Shown here piece by piece: positions 1 to 12,056 of a DNA stretch of 64,000 bases (within the stretch, counting starts at the first letter, position 1; every line of letters starts with the position of its first letter). The DNA is from Aaosphaeria pasadenensis (Eukaryota > Ascomycota > Dothideomycetes > Pleosporales). A program made the position numbers and the translations under genes. The stretch is taken from positions 1,116,001-1,180,000 of the forward strand of contig JAKLMB010000005.1 of assembly GCA_022813625.1 (NCBI GenBank), given 5' to 3'. A model generated the notes under the pieces. The model ran no database searches. It had not been told where the DNA came from and worked only from the letters and a program-made list of their open reading frames with translations.

Positions 1-537
1 AGATGCGATATAATGAGTAGTAACTCATGTACCTCGGACAAAGTCCACAATGTATTTCGTGTTAGGTTCGACAAGAAAGGGAAGAAATGGAGACGTTGCA
101 ATGCGTATGCGATAAGACCCGGAGCGTGCCGGTCCCTCCGGGATCTCGAGGAGTCAGTCATTGTTTCCAACCCGGAACCTGCGATTGAATTATCAGACTA
201 AATTAATAACTGACACATGAGATAACTGAACGCGCGCCCCGTTGCCGGTCCCCAACAAGCTTGTGGTGGTGCCGACTATCGGCGGGATGCTCAGCCGGAC
301 TAGTTGGTGGGTCCGGCTGTTCATCAGCTATCATCGTTATGGCTATGTATGTATCTATGTATGTAATGTCATGTTGAGCAATCGATATCACCACTTCTGT
401 AACAATTATCCACTGCTGGCAATTTCTATATTCTACATCTAATTATTCATTCTATTTCCATCGTTTGTGCTCACCTAAGAATTCATAACAAACCTTCACT
501 TCAGCCAAATCCCTGGAAACCTCACATAACATTGGCC
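1..537. other. Intergenic stretch at the left edge
   Basis: No supported gene. A short open frame at 13-201 has no recognisable motif. The last 100 bases are AT-rich, pass into a C/A-rich leader and lead to the ATG at 538, so this is probably the promoter and 5' leader of the HAD hydrolase gene. Confidence 0.5.
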
Positions 538-1363
538 ATGGCTACATCAGCACCAAAGCACGTCGTCTTCGACGTCGTCGGCACCTGCGTGTCCTACGAC
601 GCCATCTTCGAAGCCCTCGAGACACGCCTTGGCGAGCGTCTGCGCGAACAATGTATCAAGCCCAAACTTTTGGGTTACACCTGGTTCGAGGCGGCGGAGC
701 GTGAGTACACATACCTCAGCATCTCAGGTCGCTACATCCGCTTCTTCGACGTCTTCAAATCTCTTTTCTACCGCATGCTGTGGATGGCGGGCATCGAAGA
801 GCCGCGGGAATTCGCAACTGACGATGACTTGGCGTACATCCTCGAGCAGTTCATGAAGCTTGAGGCCCGGCCAGGTGTCGCGGAGTGCTTTAAATTGCTG
901 AGGGAGGCCGGGTTCACGTGTTGGGCTTTTACAGCTGGGGATGTGAATCGCGTGCGTGGGTACTTTACGAATAACGGCATCGATATGCCGTTGGAGAACT
1001 TCATGTCGTGCGATAGCTTAGGCATTGGAAAGCCGGCTCCAGAGTCGTATCGGCCGTTGCTTGATCGATTTGGTTCAGAGGAGGCTTGGTTTGCGGCTGC
1101 TCATATGTGGGATGTGTCTGCAGCGAAATCTACTGGGTACGTTCATAATTTCGATCGAGTTCGATCTTGTTGATTATTTTCTATATATATGAAAAAGATC
1201 GACCTGACTAACTATTGAACCTTGTAGATTCAAGGGAGCATATTGCACAGTCTGGGAGAAGGAGCCATGCATAGATTTGTTTGGAAAGATGGATGTTATG
1301 GCCAGTAATTTCCCAGATATGGCACGGGGAATTATTGCAGCATCTGAGGCACGGAAATCGTAG
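538..1363 (+). CDS. HAD-superfamily hydrolase, haloacid-dehalogenase-like
   Basis: Two exons (538-1136, 1228-1363) give 244 residues, the usual size of fungal type II haloacid-dehalogenase-like proteins. The intron 1137-1227 starts GTACGT, has a CTGACTAAC branch region and ends TTGTAG. HAD motifs are in order: the nucleophile Asp12 in FDVVGT, the Thr of FTAGD (motif II), the Lys of GIGKPAPESY (motif III) and the Asp of HMWDVSAAKSTGF (motif IV), which is completed only across the splice. The second motif I position is Val rather than Asp, as in haloacid dehalogenases and unlike phosphatases. I chose the ATG at 538 because it opens directly into the HVVFD strand. The enzyme is probably cytosolic and the substrate is unknown. 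It converges with the FAD oxidoreductase downstream. Confidence 0.85.
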
Positions 1364-1810
1364 GGACTGTATCAATTTGCATGATTGGGACGGAAAGGGG
1401 GATGATTCACGCCAAAAGGGATTGGCGGTTTGCTTCAAACGTAAATACTTATGGTTCCGAATAACGAAAATGAATATCTTCAATGATAAAACAAAGTGCC
1501 TTTCTCTATAGTTTTGAAACTGCCTAAATAAACCTCCAGAAGACTGCGAAATGGACATTTTAAATTTATATAGAGCAGACATGTCGGTAGGATTGTGTAG
1601 ATCTAGGAGGACTAGGAAACAATCAAAGGATAGCTACATCACCATAAAATATTAAAAGATCAAACACAGCAAGGCACAATGGGAAGCATCGATTCTAAGA
1701 CGTCACAGCGCAAAAACGCAGTGTGCTTGTGCCCCAACAATATACGGTAATTGCTCAACTTTCTCCCCCAGGAGATATACCAATATACGCGCTAGTATAA
1801 TTTACAATAA

Positions 1811-3387
1811 TTACAACTTGGCCTTCGTAGGGCTCTTATCGTCCACCCAAAGCGACTGCAATGATTCCTCGAGCGGACTATCCTTGCGACTGACCCTCTC
1901 TTTACTCGTCTTCAATATGGCAGGCACGCCGGACTTCTCAATCGGAGTGCCGTCCCGTACCAACGCGGCGACGGCCTTGCTCGAGCCCAGGATCTCCGGC
2001 ATGCCGTGGCCTGAGAACCCGGCGATGATGAACTGCCCCGGTTTGTCGGGCACCTCGCCGAGATGGGGTATGAAATCGGAGCTGTAGCCCATGACTGTTT
2101 TAATTGATGTCAGCGTTGCTCAATACAATGTTCATCCTGTGAAAAGAATGTGACAAGGGGGCAGTAGTTCTTACTTCCAGTCCAGACCTCCGAAACCTTA
2201 GCACCACTGTCCTCCCATCCTCTAAAATGCCGTTGCATGTACCCGTCAAAATACGAGACAGCATCAGACACGAGCTCGTCGTCGCGCACATTGTCAAACC
2301 ACTGATCTCTATGGTGCCAGAAACGCTGTCTTGCGCCGCCGACTACGATACTGCCGTCCGCACGTGGAATGAGATAATCGTTATTCCGCGCATCGAAGCG
2401 GATGCCGTACGTATTGACGAGATGTGGTGTCGCCACGCCTCTGGGTGAGCAAATCCGACTACAGATGCCACGGACGGGAACGATCTTGTCTTTGTACTCG
2501 GGCAAGATCTGTGCGGTGTAGCCGTTGGTGGCGAAGACGACTTTGCGGGCCTTGATTGCTCCGCGAGGGGTCTGCACTGTCCAGTTGCCGTCGGCGTCTT
2601 TTGTTGACGACACGGAGTGCGTAGGTGTGTTGGTTTGGAGATTCAATCCTTTCTTTAGAAGACCCTCTAGCAATTGGTGGATCATCTTAGCTGGCCATAG
2701 ATGAGCTGCCGTGAAAGAGAAACAGCACCGGGCACCTTTGACGCCAGAGACCTATATGATATTAGAAGAGTCATTCGGGATGATGGACGTGAGATTCTGG
2801 AAGCAGAAGACATATCTCTAAGGTAGAAATGCATGACTGACCCTTTCGGCATCCTTCTCCGGGGTGAAGGCAACGTCATGTAGATTGACGGCTCCTGTTT
2901 TTATAAGATCACGATACGCCGCCTCAGTCTGTTTCGCATGCTCAGGGTCGAGGTAGACGTCCAACGCCCGAGTCAAGTGAAAGTCACAGTCAAGCTTCTC
3001 TGCCTCAACAAGATCCTTTACAGCGTAGACATGAGAAGCCTCAAATGCCGCAAGCTCAGCAGCTGCCTGGACACCAAAGATCTTTGCAAACTTGGGCACA
3101 TTGAAGTATGTGTCGGGCTTGACGTGGCCGCCGTTCCTCCCTGATGCACCTGAACAGACCTTCCTTGCTTCGAGGAGGATGATATATGGGGGATTGGGGT
3201 TGTCCTTGAGGATATGGTAAGCCGTGGCTACACCGGCAAAGCCCGCACCCACAATCACGACATCGCAGGTCTGGGGGAGATCTGGGGTAGTGCGATGATC
3301 GTCCAGGGCGCGTGGCTCCGCATTCCAGAACGACGGGACCGGGTTGGCGACGGGGCTGCGAGAACTCTCTTCTGCGCGCGACGACAT
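1811..3387 (-). CDS. FAD-dependent oxidoreductase of the DAO family
   Basis: Three exons on the minus strand (3387-2842, 2751-2175, 2094-1811) give 468 residues. Introns are 90 and 80 nt with GTCAGT and GTAAGA donors. The N-terminal Rossmann signature is DVVIVGAGFAGVAT near residues 41-54, followed by an acidic strand end (LLEA) and SGASGRNGGH, typical of DAO-fold enzymes that oxidise amines or amino acids with FAD. The C-terminal WTGIMGYSSDFIPHLG, formed across the second splice, and FIIAGFSGHGMPE are the usual FAD-contacting end of this family. There is no signal peptide. The substrate cannot be read from the sequence; sarcosine/gamma-glutamylputrescine-oxidase-like enzymes are the nearest family. 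The gene is divergent from the zinc-cluster regulator at 4481 across about 1.1 kb, so that regulator may control it. Confidence 0.87.
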
Positions 3388-4480
3388 GGCTGGTGGACTA
3401 TCCAGATTTGTTTGAGATATCCAAGAGAGTGATTGAGTGTGATTAACAGGAGTGTTTGTGTGTATACAATTAAAGTTCTTATCTAAGTCCGTAGCACATC
3501 ATCCATGCAATGTCGATCTGAAGCACGTTATCCTTTCCAAAGCGTGGTGGGCTGATAATGGAGATGAGACCAGATTGTTAATCCCGGACCTCTACGAGAA
3601 TCGACATCGTGACTTGAGGGAAATACGAAGCTTGTTGCTGAGTTATCATTGAGTATGTCTACCACCGGTATCTGTCATATCTCGTAGTTAGTAGATGCAT
3701 CCTAGACGATCGCACCGCTTTGGGACCGACCGGAAGTGGACCGGCATCTCGATAATAGTGGGACCGGCAAACGCACACAACGTCCATTTTGACGGGAGAC
3801 CTTCTCCATGCAGCATACGCTCAGTACCGGTTCAACGCCGCTATCATGACTCCGAGCGTCGGAGTTGCCCTTCACAATATTGATCGGGGAATAGAGAAAC
3901 AGTGGAAATATGGGTATACATCGGATGAGGCACCTAGACGTTTAGAAATCGTTCACACCGTGCACCCCCGCTTCTTCAGTCAAGCTGATATCTATTGTAA
4001 GTCTACACTAGAGATCTTGAAGTCTCCATAAAATTATTTGGGGTATCAATATCCCTGCAATGATGAGCATTGAGTCCTCGTAGTATGTAATGATACCTAG
4101 GCCATATTGACTCATCCAATCCAAGACAATTACTGCGTTCAACATCTAACTATCTTTCCTACGAGTCAACGTACGAGATAGTTAGATAGAACGACTCACG
4201 CACATTGATGATCCCTGCGTCGCAAGGCCTGCCCTTATTCCTCCGAGTAAACGATCGCACTATCTAGGTAGACAGACTATGTACTACGCTACAATAGCGC
4301 CATCATTACCCCAACACCAAAAATCTGGGCGACTTGCGAACGGTTATCGAACATGCTCAAATCCGTCCTCAGTAACTAATCCCCTATCAATTCGTGAATT
4401 CCACTTGCTGCACATGTGTCCATTGTCACTCTCATAGTACATCTGGTTTTCACGTAGTAGTTAGAGCCCTACTTGTTATA
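3388..4480. other. Divergent promoter region between the FAD oxidoreductase and a zinc-cluster regulator
   Basis: About 1.1 kb without a supported gene. It holds a 12-bp perfect inverted repeat (4144-4187, listed separately) and CGG-containing stretches around 3720-3770 of the kind zinc-cluster proteins can bind. Short open frames here have no recognisable motif. Confidence 0.45.
4144..4187. repeat. Perfect inverted repeat, 12-bp arms
   Basis: ATCTAACTATCT at 4144-4155 is repeated as its exact reverse complement at 4176-4187, with a 20-base spacer. It lies about 300 bases upstream of the zinc-cluster regulator. It could be a binding site for a dimeric protein or a hairpin; no transposon-like context is visible. 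Confidence 0.7.
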
Positions 4481-7473
4481 ATGCAAGCACAACACGAGCC
4501 TTCACTTCCTCCTCCACAGCAGCAGCGACAGAGACAGCGACGAAACCTAGACCGGGAGCGGAAACGGGCAGCGCGGGCGTACGTGAACTCTCTTTTTATT
4601 GTCGTGAGACCCTGAAGTATTTGGGTAGAACAGGGCCATTGCTAACTAGCTTCTTTACAGTTGTGACGGATGCCGGCGACAGAAGGAGAAATGCGATGGA
4701 GGCGTGCCATGCCGTCGGTGCTTTCGACTCAAGCGGAAGTGTGAGTTCTCCGGCCGGGCTCCTCCCAGGGGGACCAGCGATGTTGGGAAGTCGACTGCCA
4801 TGGCCGTATGTCCTACTGCGAACTGCGAACCGGGTCGGGAGGCTGTCCCGGAAGCTATGTACAGGTGAGTACAGTCCCACTCACTCACTCCGTACGACCC
4901 TTTGACTGGTCGGGGGAGGAGCGTATAACGCACAGGAAATTGAAAGCCCCTGACTCTAATCTAGTAGAGTTCCATCTGTACCTGGTCAACAGGACCTCTC
5001 GCAGCGGGTAGCCTATCTAGAGAAGATCATTCAGCACTATGCAGGTGATGTCACTCTAGATGCAGTGACCGTCCGTAACATGGCCGACGGGGCCGACAGG
5101 CAACGGCGGCCAATGATGGAAACAGAAGTCTCGGTAAACGGCTCAGATATCGCGAGTGTTGATGCAGAGGACTTCAGCATCCAGCCTTTGGAGAATAACA
5201 TTACACGTAGATAGCCCTCTTTCACTACCTCGCGACTCACGGAACTGTGGTTGACTTATGGGCAGATTACTCGGGGGAGTTCTCACATTGGAACTTTTCC
5301 ATGAGAATAAAGCAATGGATCGATCAGACAGTTCTCCGTGACGATACCAACGTAAGCCTCGCCTCGACTTCGACAAACTGCTTCCAATCCCTCCTTATCC
5401 CACCAGTCGTCACCGATCTGAAGACTAACTCCCACCCATAGCAAACCCCCGACTCGACAGTCTTCAAAGAGTACTATAGGCCTGAGGAACTCCAATCCCC
5501 CTCTAGCATCGTCAACTCCATATCATCTTTACCTCCTCGATCCATCGCAAACTTCCTCGTGCACTCGTTCTTCAACCACGCCGAGGCCAATTACTTCTTC
5601 GTCGAACGGCAGTGGCTCGAGGACAGACTCGACACCGTGTACGAGCGGCCCGCAACCTTATCCCGCCGGGACGTGGGCTCCGTATGCGTGATCTTTGCTA
5701 TCCTCGCCATCGGCGCACAGTATGCCTACCTCGAGTCTTACGCCGAGGGCCACGAGGATCATCCGCCCTACGGCCTCAAGACGAAGGTCTCGGAGCCGTT
5801 CTCGGAGGACAACGTTAGCGTTATGTTCTATCAGCAGGCGTGTCGGCTGCTAACGGACGTCATCGCGATATCTTCCCTCGAGAGCGTGCAGGCTTGTCTG
5901 CTGATCGGTATCTACACCTTGCCGCTTGATGCGTCGGGGTTGTCATATATCTATCTGAACTTGGCGCTTAAACTCGCCATTCAGAATGGCATGCATAGGA
6001 AGTGCCCTGTAGATTCGCTGAATGATTCCCTCCGTGAGACGAGGAATCGGGTCTGGTGGACAGCCTACACAATTGAAAGGTATGACAGGACCATTCCACC
6101 CATTTTCAATCGATCACTGACGAGCACATCAAGACGAGTCGGTATCTTCCACGGACGACCAATCTCCATCTCAGCATCAGACCTCGACGCAGACCTGCCC
6201 GTCGACCGGTCCATCAACCTATGGCCTTCCACGACCGCCATCCACACTGCCCACTTCCTCGCGACCCTGCATCTGAACCAGATACTCAGTAAGATGTCCC
6301 ACGAGATGTAAGTCCACTCCCTACTCCTTCTCCTCCTCTCTCTCCTCCAAAACACTCCAGTGTCCGTCTGTTTGAATCCTCTTTACTAACACTCTTCCCT
6401 CCCTTCCATCCAGATCCCTACTCAAAAACCACACTGTCCGCGAGATCTCCAACGGCCTAGGCCGACTCATCGAGCTGCGGCGCGGCCTCGTCACCTGGTG
6501 GGACGGCCTCCCAGACACACTGTTTGCAAAGGCAACGCCCGCGATGCACGCGCTGCAGCGGTCCGCCACCACGCGAACGGGCGTGCACCTGAACCTCGAG
6601 TACTGCCTAGTTCGCATCTTCGTTGGTCGGGCGTTCATCTTCTCGCGCTCGAAGTCGCAGATCAGCTCTCCCGTCTCACAACACCAACCCGACAACACTA
6701 CCGTGGCCGCAACCGCTGGACCTGGAATTGGAGCAGGCGCAAACAACAACACCACGACCAGCCCCTCCCAAGCCTCCACCAGCAACAGCGACTCACGCGC
6801 CCTCCTCGTCGCAGACTGCATCGACGCGTCCCTCACCGTCGTCGACCTCTGCCGCCACCTGCGCAACACCATCGGCCTAGCCCGCGCCTCGTACACCGAG
6901 TTCAGCGCGTGTCGTGCCGCGCTGCTGGTCATTATAACGCAGTGCCTGCAGCGGAAGACGGACCGGTTCCGCCGTGCGCTGCGGAGCGGGCTCGCGATGC
7001 TGAAGGAGATGTCCGCGGGGTGTGAATCCGCGCGGTCGGAGTTGTCGCTCATCGAGGCGTTCGATAGGGCGATTGCGAGGCTCGATGTCTCGTCGACGGC
7101 GTCGGTGGCGGAGAGTAGGGCGGGTTCCGAGTATGCGCAGTTTAAGAGGTGGGAGCAGTCGTGGAAGAGTGACGCCGCGTCGTTGTCGTCGTCGGCGGCG
7201 GTGGATAGGATGGGCGAGGGAAGCATGCAGCATATGTCGATGCCGATGGCGTCGCAGCAGGCGGCTGGTCCGTCGGCGTCGTCCTGGATGCTGTCGGATG
7301 GCCCTCTGCAGAGGCAGATCCCGGGGCCTATGCCTACGGAGACGCCGCTGTTTGACGTGGATGGGAATTTTGCTTCGTTTCCGCAGACTATAGATGAGTT
7401 CTCGTCCCTGCTGGCATATCGATTCGGAAATGATCTGGATTATTTACAAACTGGGAATCATAGCAGCATATAG
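4481..7473 (+). CDS. Zn2Cys6 zinc-cluster transcription factor with fungal_trans domain
   Basis: Seven exons (4481-4578, 4661-4864, 4965-5206, 5266-5351, 5442-6079, 6134-6307, 6414-7473) give 833 residues. After a Gln/Arg-rich N-terminus comes a canonical zinc cluster, Cys34-x2-Cys37-x6-Cys44-x5-Cys50-x2-Cys53-x6-Cys60, split by the first intron. A short coiled-coil-like linker (QRVAYLEKIIQHY) follows. The middle homology region contains FLVHSFFNHAEANYFF, VWWTAYTIE and, across the sixth exon junction, ERRVGIFHGRPISI, all typical of the fungal-specific transcription factor domain. The C-terminus is Ser/Ala-rich. The 54-nt intron 6080-6133 is a multiple of three without a stop, so retention would insert 18 residues into the middle domain. 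The target pathway is unknown; the divergent FAD oxidoreductase is the natural candidate. Confidence 0.88.
6080..6133 (+). other. 54-nt in-frame intron within the regulator
   Basis: GTATGA donor, CACTGAC branch-like sequence and AAG acceptor. Removal joins TIER to RVGIFHGRP, the conserved family sequence. Retention keeps the frame open and adds 18 residues. Confidence 0.7.
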
Positions 7474-7958
7474 GAAGACTTAGTAAAAGGCTAGAATTCA
7501 GCTGTAGTCACTCGAAGGACTACTCCAGATCATGTAAACTTGACTTGCCCATTGGTTCTCTTCGCATGTCATTATGGTCGCTCGGTGTCATGCTCAACGC
7601 ACCTGGCAAAAGCAGTGTGCAGAAAGTGACTCTTAATGTATTTCATACTATCAATCAACCAGCCGACCAACCAATCATTCAAATCTTATAATCTATGTAG
7701 TATCCATGCACTAACAAGTCGCTTTAGTCCAGCTTCTTCTGCCGCTTAATTCATGGTAAAGCTGCTTTTGGTTGATAGAAGGTCTCGTCAGGGAACTCGC
7801 TATCTTCGAGTTCGTACTCTTTGGATCGTCCGGATGTTCGCGTCGACTGCTGGAGAGTCCAGGAAATTGCTCGAAGAGGTCGCAGTGCGTACTTGAAGTC
7901 ATAAATCAATAAACGTTGATCTCTTAAACTTATGCAGTGGCGTTTCGTAGAGTAGCAC
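7474..7958. other. Convergent 3' intergenic region
   Basis: It lies between the convergent ends of the regulator (7473) and the acidic protein (7959). I see only probable 3' UTR sequence. Confidence 0.5.
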
Positions 7959-9513
7959 TCAAATCTGGTGGTTGGCGCGCAGTGCGGCAAGGGCACCAAG
8001 CAAATCATTCTCTGCGGCATCGTCGACTCTCCCATAATCAACCAAGCTGTTGAATTCATCATAGTAGTCGCTTCCATCGCCGTTATCGTGCTCTTGCTGG
8101 CGCGGTCGAAAGGTCGAAACATGCCGAACAGTCACCCCATCAGATAGATCAGACGCCTGCTCTAGCCCCAAACGAACATCAATATTCTCTTTATTGTCGT
8201 CATCGCTGAGAATCTCCTCCACTGGACTCAATGACAATAGGGCTTCGTGTCTCTGTTCACGGTCCTGAAGGATGGAAAATGGCTCGCCTGCGACTGTGGG
8301 GTAGGAGCGGTTCACAGAGTAACGGCTGATATAGCCGCCTCTGTAAATATGCCTGCGAGATGGCGTGTGAGCAGCCCTGCGAGGCGATGCGTGATTGGCC
8401 CTGTGAAGCGGTGTATTGACCAAGGTGACGCCAGATATCGATGAACTGACTGAGCCAGATCTTCGGGTCTCTATTACAGAACGGGTGGAGTTCCTCAAGG
8501 GTACATCTTGGTCTAACACAGACTGATCAGGGCGGTCGCCAGTGGAAGGCAAGCTTTCAACTGATTCTTCGTCATCTGACACAAGCGTAGGGGTTTCCGA
8601 GTCTTCGATAGTCGCATCAGATGCGTATAAACCGTCAACCCCGCCTTCATCCTCGAGCACATTCTCAGTGTCTTCTTCTTCTCCTTCGTCGACTTGCTTG
8701 GTGCGCTTTCGATCGCGACTTTCAACATCATCTTCGTCATCCTCTTCCTCTTCAAGAGCGGCAAGCTCCTCATCTTGTGGGTGAACCTGCATATTGTACA
8801 GAACCTCTCGACTGGCTTGTCGAGAAGAACGCCGGAAACGGGCAATGGGGACGGGAATGGCAGATCGAAATTTTGATTTTCCCTTACCTTTGGACTGAGT
8901 ATTATGCTCTTCTTCCGGGTCTTCTCTGGTCGAGGAGACTTCGCCATATGCATGCCTCAACTTTGAGGCCTGCTTAGGCCGCAGGTAATCATCCACAGGA
9001 TGGTACTTTTGGTCGTAGCACAGCTCGCTCTTGAGAGTGCTCGTGATCCTTCGAGGAATTCGGGACCTCAGTGAGGAACGTAGGGGTGCTTTTGCCGGAG
9101 TAGACATCACGGCTGAGCTTGACGCACCCCCGTCCTTGATGATGTTGCTGTGATCGAGTCCAGCAAGCATCAGTGACCTCTTCTTGTGTGTTAACTTTCG
9201 CTTGCGCTCCTCCGAGGTCAGCGGAAGAGCCCCCCATTGAGGGCTATAAACTTACCTCCACGGGAGGATCAACTGGAGAGTTTGACTCGTGGGTGATGGC
9301 TTGAGAGTCAGGAAGAGATACTCTCGCGGGTTTCTCATGATCTGGTAGCGAGACTCTGGTGCTCGCTTCCTATATGATGGTTCGAACCAGCTGGACTTTG
9401 GCTTAGAGATGAAAACTTCAACTTACCGGTTGGCTTTTGAGCTCGGTTTCTGAGCTGTAGAAGTCGGTTACGTTCTCGGAGTCCGAGTCGTAGTCGCTGA
9501 GTGCTGGAGGCAT
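7959..9513 (-). CDS. Conserved acidic protein of unknown function
   Basis: Three exons on the minus strand (9513-9427, 9369-9256, 9209-7959) give 483 residues. Introns are 56 and 46 nt with GTAAGT donors. The last acceptor is chosen so that the basic run ERKRKLTHKKRS precedes LMLAGLDHSNI; moving it three bases would only drop one residue. The protein begins with an acidic Asp/Ser stretch, has basic clusters (residues about 68-79 and the SLRSRIPRR region), a central acidic block (LEEEEDDEDD) followed by RDRKRTK, and a Ser-rich C-terminal half with DDDNKEN. This pattern fits a nuclear, possibly chromatin-associated protein, but I do not recognise a family. It is divergent from POL32, so the two may share a promoter. 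Confidence 0.72.
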
Positions 9514-10374
9514 TCTGGATGATGAATTTGCACCAGACAGCCTTGTGTCGTATATTTGAAGTGAGACGACAAGGTAGAAAGGAAGAGGGGTGGTGGAAGA
9601 AAAAGTACGAACGGAGAGAGATGGAGAGAGTAAAAGTCAGGCAAAGCGTAGAGGTAAAGGTATATCGGGGGAAGGCACGCGCTCTGGCTCGCGTTTGGCC
9701 CGCGGCTCAGATCATGGTGAAGTAAGTGAGTCCAGCAAGGCAGGTGCCATCAGGTGAAATACCAACTTCACTTCTAGTCAACTTCACTTCAGAATCAGAG
9801 TTTGTGTACAAACAGGTCACTATGCTGGTTACTATAGGCAAATCGAGCGCAGCTCATACAATTGCGTTAGCATCTTCAAGGCCGAGAACAGCCGATCCTA
9901 TGACATCAAACAAAGATATAGGTGTAGGTATAGGGAAATCCCATCATTGACCTGAGATTCCATAATTCCTAGATATGAAGTATTACTATGATTGTGAAGT
10001 GACTGGACAGTGTCAAGGACTGTACTTGATAATGGACTTTGAACTTCGAATCTGCTTCTGAACAAAATGGGGAACGGGTCAAGACATGAGCTTTTTAGAC
10101 TATCTCAGTCAATCAGCTCGAACAATTTCACCTGTTCTGGCCTTTTACCCCAAGTGCTTCTTGCCACACTTACTCTAATGGTGAGTATAAATATTGACTT
10201 GTAGATGACCAATTGCAGCGTAGCCAATTGTAGCGCGGTACCAACTAGCGCTAATTCGACGCGTCTGGGGGTAAGTGCCCCCGCATGTGATTACGCGACG
10301 GAGTCTTGTCGCATCTCAAAAAGTACATCATCCTCACTACGAATTGTACGAGAACGCAACAAATTGCCTTCAGA
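9514..10374. other. Divergent promoter region upstream of POL32
   Basis: It separates the start of the acidic protein from the POL32 start. Purine-rich sequence occupies 9560-9670 and no supported gene is present. Confidence 0.5.
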
Positions 10375-12056
10375 ATGGCGGACAAATATAAGGAGTACCT
10401 CGCGACTCGAATATTCACGGAGAATCAAGTGGTACGCTTCAAATCCACCGAAACACAGATCATAGAGCTAATAATACCCAGGTCACTTACCGTCTCCTCA
10501 GTCGCGCAGTAGGCGTAAACGTGAACACTGCAAAGTGGCAAGTACGATAAGATGCCATTGAGGTCACTCTTCTAAATATTTACAGTATGCTCTTCGAGTT
10601 TCACGATAAGCAGAACGCAAAGAAACCCAACGCCGTGCACGCAACGTTTATCCTCGTAGGCCAGAAGAAAAGCTTCGAACATACAAATGGCTCCAATGGC
10701 TCTGGGCATCGAAAAGATGAAGACATACATATGAGGAGTTCTCCTCCGCTAAGCTCAATGCCTGAGCCGGACGCTGAACCAGGCGAGGAAATCCGGCCCA
10801 CCAAAAGCATCGTCCTGGTCCGCGAAGAAGAGCTGGAGGATACAAAGTCAAAATTTGACAAGATCGAGTCGCAACATATATATAGTTTGCAGCCTGGCCC
10901 GATTGAGGTATGTTTTGAACGGCCGAGGAGCAATGGTACTGGGCTAAGTTCTTTAGAACCTCAACCTGCTTTCGGCATGCAATCATGAGATTGCAACCTC
11001 ATATTCTACGGACGACCCCCTCGAACGATGGAAGAAATATGGGTCGATTCACAATCCCTATATCAAGGTGAGTCATTCAGAACCGATGAACATGGAACGT
11101 GAATGGCTAAACATTTGGGCAGAAACGTACAGCGAAGCATGCTCCTGTCGCTCCCTCGATAACCGCGAAAGCAACCACGACTGCGGCGAAATCAGATGTA
11201 TTAGGGCTTGGACGTAACACTTCGAAAGATACTTCAGTGCGAAAAGGGACTTCAGAGGGCAACACATCTGGTCGATCGACGCCGCAACCGGCCGCAGCAG
11301 CCAGTACTACGAAAAAGACAGGAGCCAAACCCGCCCTTCAAAAACAAAGTTCAGATATCTTCAAGTCATTTGCCAAGGCGAAGCCAAAGGCGAAGGAGCC
11401 GGCACCTGCTCCTGTAGAGGATGGTAAGACGCAGAATCATCTTTTTAGATTGCATGCTAACAGTTAGTACAGAACCCATGCAGGGCATGTCAGAAGACGA
11501 GGGCGAAGATGAAGAGAAAATCGAAATCGATCACGAAAAGGAAGCAGCAGCACGCAAAGTTCGAGCAGAACGAGAAGAGGCACTACGGAAGATGATGGAA
11601 GAGTCTGAGGGTAGGCCTACAACCCCGTGGTTCATTGATGGTTTTACTGATCTTATTTCTAGATGATGAAATGCCAGATGCTCCTATAGAAGAGCCAGAG
11701 GCAATGGAAACGCAACCTGAAGAGCCTGTTGACGAGACGCCCGCCGGCACCGAAGCAGCCGTGACAACAGAAGGAGGTCGACGGCGCGGAAGAAGGAGGG
11801 TGATGAAGAAAAAGAAGGTCAAGGACGATGACGGTTACCTTGGTAAGACGATCTATACTCTCCTCGATTTGAAGTACCTACATCTGACCTCCAAACAGTC
11901 ACCAAGGAAGAGGCGGTGTGGGAGTCATTCTCAGAAGACGAGCCAGCACCAAAGAAACCCAAACCAGCACCGAAACCCTCCACGGCGAAGGGCAAGAACG
12001 TGAAAGTAGGAAAAGGCGGACAAGGCAGCATCGCCAGCTTCTTCAAGAAAGCATAG
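10375..12056 (+). CDS. POL32: DNA polymerase delta subunit 3 (Pol32/Cdc27)
   Basis: Eight small exons (10375-10431, 10482-10537, 10586-10907, 10957-11067, 11123-11423, 11473-11610, 11663-11842, 11899-12056) give 440 residues. The N-terminus (YLATRIFTENQ, VTYRLLSRAVGVNVNTAK, MLFEFH) matches the winged-helix domain that binds the polymerase delta B-subunit. A second conserved block reads IATSYSTDDPLERWKKYG. The rest is charged and disordered, and the last ten residues, QGSIASFFKK plus Ala, are a good PCNA-interacting PIP box. The role is accessory subunit of polymerase delta in lagging-strand and repair synthesis, in the nucleus. The second intron (10538-10585) appears to use a GC donor; a GT alternative at 10535 would delete one residue and change Lys-Cys to Asn in a conserved helix. 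Confidence 0.9.
10538..10585 (+). other. Probable GC-AG intron in POL32
   Basis: The 48-nt intron begins GCAAGT, a perfect match to the U1 consensus apart from the C, and ends TTTACAG. Using it gives NTAKCMLFEFH, which aligns with the Pol32 pattern NTAK-x-ML-x-EFH. The alternative GTGGCA donor is a poor site and shortens this helix. Confidence 0.65.

Noticed and set aside
6321..7233. Long frames antisense to the first regulator (up to 301 codons)
   Set aside because: They are shadows of the highly GC-rich regulator exon; the sense strand carries the recognisable domain.
9320..9395. GGTTCGAACC resembling a tRNA T-arm
   Set aside because: It is a simple palindrome within an intron region; the flanks do not fold into a cloverleaf.
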